Source: Limnoperna fortunei (lineage: Eukaryota > Mollusca > Bivalvia > Mytilida > Modiolidae). From it: 64,000 nucleotides of DNA. The stretch covers positions 38,668,067 through 38,732,066 of the forward strand of contig OX104120.1 of NCBI GenBank assembly GCA_944474755.1, given 5' to 3'. The position numbers were made by a program, and so were the translations under genes. Numbering within the stretch: position 1 is the stretch's first letter; every line of letters starts with the position of its first letter. Below are positions 61,659-64,000 of this stretch, piece by piece. A model generated the notes under the pieces. It saw nothing but the letters and a program-made list of their open reading frames with translations, searched no databases and was not told the DNA's origin.

Positions 61659-62140
61659 TGCTCAACTATTAGAGCATCTGGAATCAATGTAATTTACGGC
61701 TCAACCTTTAGAGTCACAAAAGCGTGATATGTTTTAAAGCTTATACAAATCACTTAAGACTCAACATTTAGAGCGCCTCTAGTATAAAAATATAATGCTC
61801 AACCATTAGAGCTAAATATATGGCAAGTCGAAATTGCTCGACCGTTACCGTGCACTGTTAGAGCTAATATAGTACTGTACCAACTAGACTGCTCAATTAT
61901 TTGAGCATAATATGTATATACTGCTCAACGTTGAGAGCATGTATAGAAATATTTGCTATTTACAACTATAATGCTCAACCTTTAGAGCACGCACATTTCA
62001 TAAATATATACATATATTTGAAATGCTCAATCTTTAGATCATTTGTATAACAAGATTCCTCAACATTTAGAGCATTTGTATAACAAGATTGCTCAATCTT
62101 TAGAGCATTTGAATAACAAGAATGCTCAACCTTTAGAGCA
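61659..62140. repeat. Array of twelve 18-bp dyads, consensus TGCTCAACCTTTAGAGCA
   Basis: Copies start at 61659, 61698, 61758, 61796, 61835, 61890, 61922, 61972, 62024, 62057, 62090 and 62123. The arms TGCTC and GAGCA are inverted repeats of each other, with an 8-base centre. The copy at 61890 (TGCTCAATTATTTGAGCA) has a longer, nearly perfect palindrome. The copy at 61835 has an insertion in its centre. The last four copies are spaced exactly 33 bp apart, with near-identical atttgtataacaagatt-type spacers; the others are 32-60 bp apart. It lies between the gag frame and the SGNH frame. Confidence 0.9.
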
Positions 62141-62236
62141 CATATTAGTAGCCAATAATAACAACCAGGAATTTATTTTAAATAAGGCCCATTATAAATG
62201 CAAACTACTTAAAAAACTATTAATGTTTGTCTTTCA

Positions 62237-62847
62237 TTACTTCAATATAGTAACCAACGCTGCTCGTAAACTACGAAAATACTTTAAATAACCAAATTCA
62301 GTATTTAAATGTACTCCATCCACACAGTACACTGTCTTCTTACTATTTTCCGACCAGAAACCTGAATGCCTCCAAAATCTTTCATTTTCCATATTTTCAT
62401 TGGCAAAGTACTTATATAAATACGAATTTAACTCATCACACCTTTGGTTAAACCATTCGGAATCTACATAGTATTTAATTTTCTTTTTGGGGGGATGCGA
62501 TGAAGTATTTGGCATATCACCACCTGTTCTATATTATATTTATAACGAAGGAGCATAGCTATCTCAATAATGCCTCTAGCGACACTCATAACAGAATAGT
62601 CCCGTTTAGAAAGATCGTTAGAACCAATCTGCAAAACTATTACCTGCGGATTTTTGCGGACAATGAACTCAAAGCCGTATGTTTTGATATGATGCAAATG
62701 CCCCTCTGGGTACTCCCAGTACAGAACTTCCTCAGTTTGGGAGCTCAAACCCATATTTAGATCTACCGATTGATGAGTATGAAGCTTGTTAAAAGCCACA
62801 AGACGTTTAATAAATGAGTGACCCATTATAACGATCCTCTTAGGCAT
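62237..62847 (-). pseudogene. SGNH/GDSL-type hydrolase reading frame, one frameshift
   Basis: The minus strand encodes the block order of an SGNH esterase. From the ATG at 62845-62847 it reads MPKRIVIMGHSFIKRLVAFN, where GHS matches the GDS nucleophile block and keeps the Ser. Then VIVLQIGSNDLSKRDY gives the GxND oxyanion block with Asn. After a phase change comes TVYCVDGVHLNTEFG, the DxxH block with catalytic Asp and His. The two frames (62464-62847 and 62237-62515) meet at a C6A5 run near 62484-62494, where a single-base indel would join them into a protein of about 200 residues, the usual size for this fold. It lies about 0.8 kb upstream of the DIRS gag on the same strand. I recall hydrolase frames in some Ngaro-type retroelements, so it is probably element-encoded. 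Substrate unknown. Confidence 0.7.
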
Positions 62848-62925
62848 AGTTTAATTTTGTTTACGTATATCTGATAGAAAACAGAGAGCAGAACCGCGCG
62901 TGTGGAATTTTACAGCAGTATGAAC

Positions 62926-63310
62926 CTACTTAATTATAAAAAAACACACGTGCCGAAACACATTAATCAGAAAAAACTGATAAAACAACAGATATAAAAC
63001 ATCGTAATATAAACCAAACCATAACCTCGGATAAAAATTAAAGTCACTTGAAAAAATGTCCTGCTGCAAATATTTTCTACCAGTTTGTTGACAAGATGAT
63101 CCGAAAGAAACTTGATTGGTTAGAAATAAGTATGATGTAGACAAAAGTATAAAATAATGAAACTATCCAAAGTACAACGCCAAATGTTAAATTACCAATT
63201 TGTGAGTGATCATAGACTATTTTATGTTCCATAAATACATTTTTGATATCTTTGATGGTATTTAAGTCTGGGGTAGTAAATTCTATTAACCTTGGTATCT
63301 TTGAAAACAT
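62926..63310 (-). other. Unrecognised minus-strand reading frame
   Basis: A frame from an ATG at 63308-63310 to 63077 reads MFSKIPRLIEFTTPDLNTIK, then a mixed segment, then a hydrophobic stretch FGVVLWIVSLFYTFVYIILI. A second overlapping frame runs 62926-63144. I do not recognise either. The start is protein-like but the rest could be chance, and the region adjoins a dispersed repeat on its right. It may also be an eroded upstream part of the SGNH/DIRS element. Confidence 0.2.
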
Positions 63311-63339
63311 TTTATTTAATCATTAGGAATTTACTTGTT

Positions 63340-63406
63340 TTGGGGGTTTGAGCGCCACTGTACGATACGCGCGTCTGGCGTACTAAAGTTTATAATCTTG
63401 ATGTCT
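63340..63406 (+). repeat. Dispersed repeat end with GCGCGTCTGGCGTACTAA
   Basis: The stretch gggtttgagcgccactgtac gatacgcgcgtctggcgtac taaagtttataatc closely resembles a very common dispersed repeat I remember from mussel genomes (gagcgtcactgatgag...acgcgcgtctggcgta). This copy lacks part of the middle. Identification is from memory only. Confidence 0.55.
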
Positions 63407-63634
63407 TAGTTTGTTGTTCAAATGGTTATTAGCTTATTTCAGTAATTTTTTTCAGTTAACACATGGCGTTCATTTTTTATTGGGGAAGCAAGTCTTGGTA
63501 AAACTTCTTATCAGAACGATTGAAGTCGAGTACACCCTCCTAAGTAAGACTCGAACTTGCAACCTCATTGTTGACAGAACACCTGATCAATAGTCCATGA
63601 CTAACTACTATAACCACTCTACCACTGATGCCAC
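63407..63634 (-). mobile_element. tRNA-derived SINE, diverged minus-strand copy
   Basis: The reverse complement starts gtggcatcagtggtagagtgg and has an A box TGGTAGAGTGG (63614-63624) and a B box AGTTCGAGTCT (63547-63557). It then has agggtgtactcgacttcaat and a tail region ccaataaaaaatgaacgcc...caacaaac. Each block has a counterpart, in order, in the SINE at 46955-47213, but the central gggttctctctgggtactcc block is missing or eroded. No clear target duplication was found. Confidence 0.7.
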
Positions 63635-63637
63635 ATA

Positions 63638-64000
63638 TCTTTTATGATATTGTGTATTGTATTTTGCAACATCTGATTGATTGATAACATAAATAATTTA
63701 AAGGAAATTACTTTTTTCTTCTAACGTCCAAATCATATTTTATTGGAGCCGTTAGTTTTAGCTGATGAGATTAAATGTGAATAAATAAATCACCTAAATA
63801 GAATATGCTGGCTAAAAGATAATGAATGACAGCCGAGAAACAAATCTTGACGTCCGTGTATATATTATTATCAACTAGCACACACACGATATGAGGATGA
63901 ATTCGAAACATTAAATGCACTTAAGACTTCTATAAAGCTTTATCATTATGAATTTTTTGTTGCATGTCGTGAGAAAAGAATGCATAAAAAGATATCGTTT
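63638..64000. other. Gene-free right edge
   Basis: Nothing recognisable is seen up to the end of the window. Confidence 0.4.

Noticed and set aside
61659..62140. CRISPR-like look: short partly palindromic repeats with 15-40 base spacers
   Set aside because: The repeats are only 18 bp and degenerate, several spacers are near copies of each other, no cas genes exist and the context is an animal genome with a retrotransposon.

Overview
The window looks like nuclear DNA from a bivalve mollusc, most likely a mytilid-type mussel. It is strongly AT-rich, has no operon-like gene packing, and has no long host gene that can be read through. Several dispersed repeats resemble ones I associate with mussel genomes: the GCGCGTCTGGCGTACTAA repeat near 63360, tRNA-headed SINEs with an AAACAAAC tail, and a repeat containing the AGCAATGGCCAGTCTAGAAA stretch. 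This assignment rests on memory of those families; no search could be run.

Layout. From 1 to 24 kb the DNA is mostly featureless intergenic or intronic sequence. It is broken by a 2.3 kb inverted-repeat transposon (6428-8735) with unusual ACGATGTACG-type arrays, by several tandem duplications, and by one candidate terminal exon on the minus strand (12986-13213). From 24 to 34 kb there are copies of two dispersed repeat families, a 0.63 kb MITE-like element (28017-28646), and a 1.2 kb inverted-repeat element with a perfect 8-bp target duplication (32214-33440). That element still carries a zinc-binding first exon ending at a splice donor. From 34 to 55 kb there are a decayed LINE reverse transcriptase fragment (about 41755-42300), more dispersed repeats, a SINE with a perfect 13-bp target duplication (46955-47213), and a decayed Tc1-family transposase (47275-48290).

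The right end is the richest part. A long hAT-superfamily transposase (55186-56944, one frame break) ends in a probable transposon terminus at 57225. Next come a compact promoter-like cluster (ETS, CCAAT, CTCF-like and YY1-like sites, 57413-57523) overlapping a possible start codon, and a candidate last exon of a membrane protein on the minus strand (57636-57830). A DIRS/Ngaro-type tyrosine-recombinase retrotransposon follows on the minus strand: gag with zinc knuckle, reverse transcriptase with LDDF, RNase H, and a truncated recombinase. Immediately upstream of its gag lies an array of twelve 18-bp dyads (61659-62140) and then an SGNH-hydrolase reading frame (62237-62847) on the same strand. 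A dispersed repeat and a second SINE copy close the window.

No rRNA, functional tRNA, CRISPR array or prokaryotic feature was seen. The coding content is therefore mainly mobile-element genes, nearly all with frame breaks, plus a few single exons of possible host genes. Many frame breaks fall in or next to homopolymer runs, so sequencing error cannot be separated from decay here.
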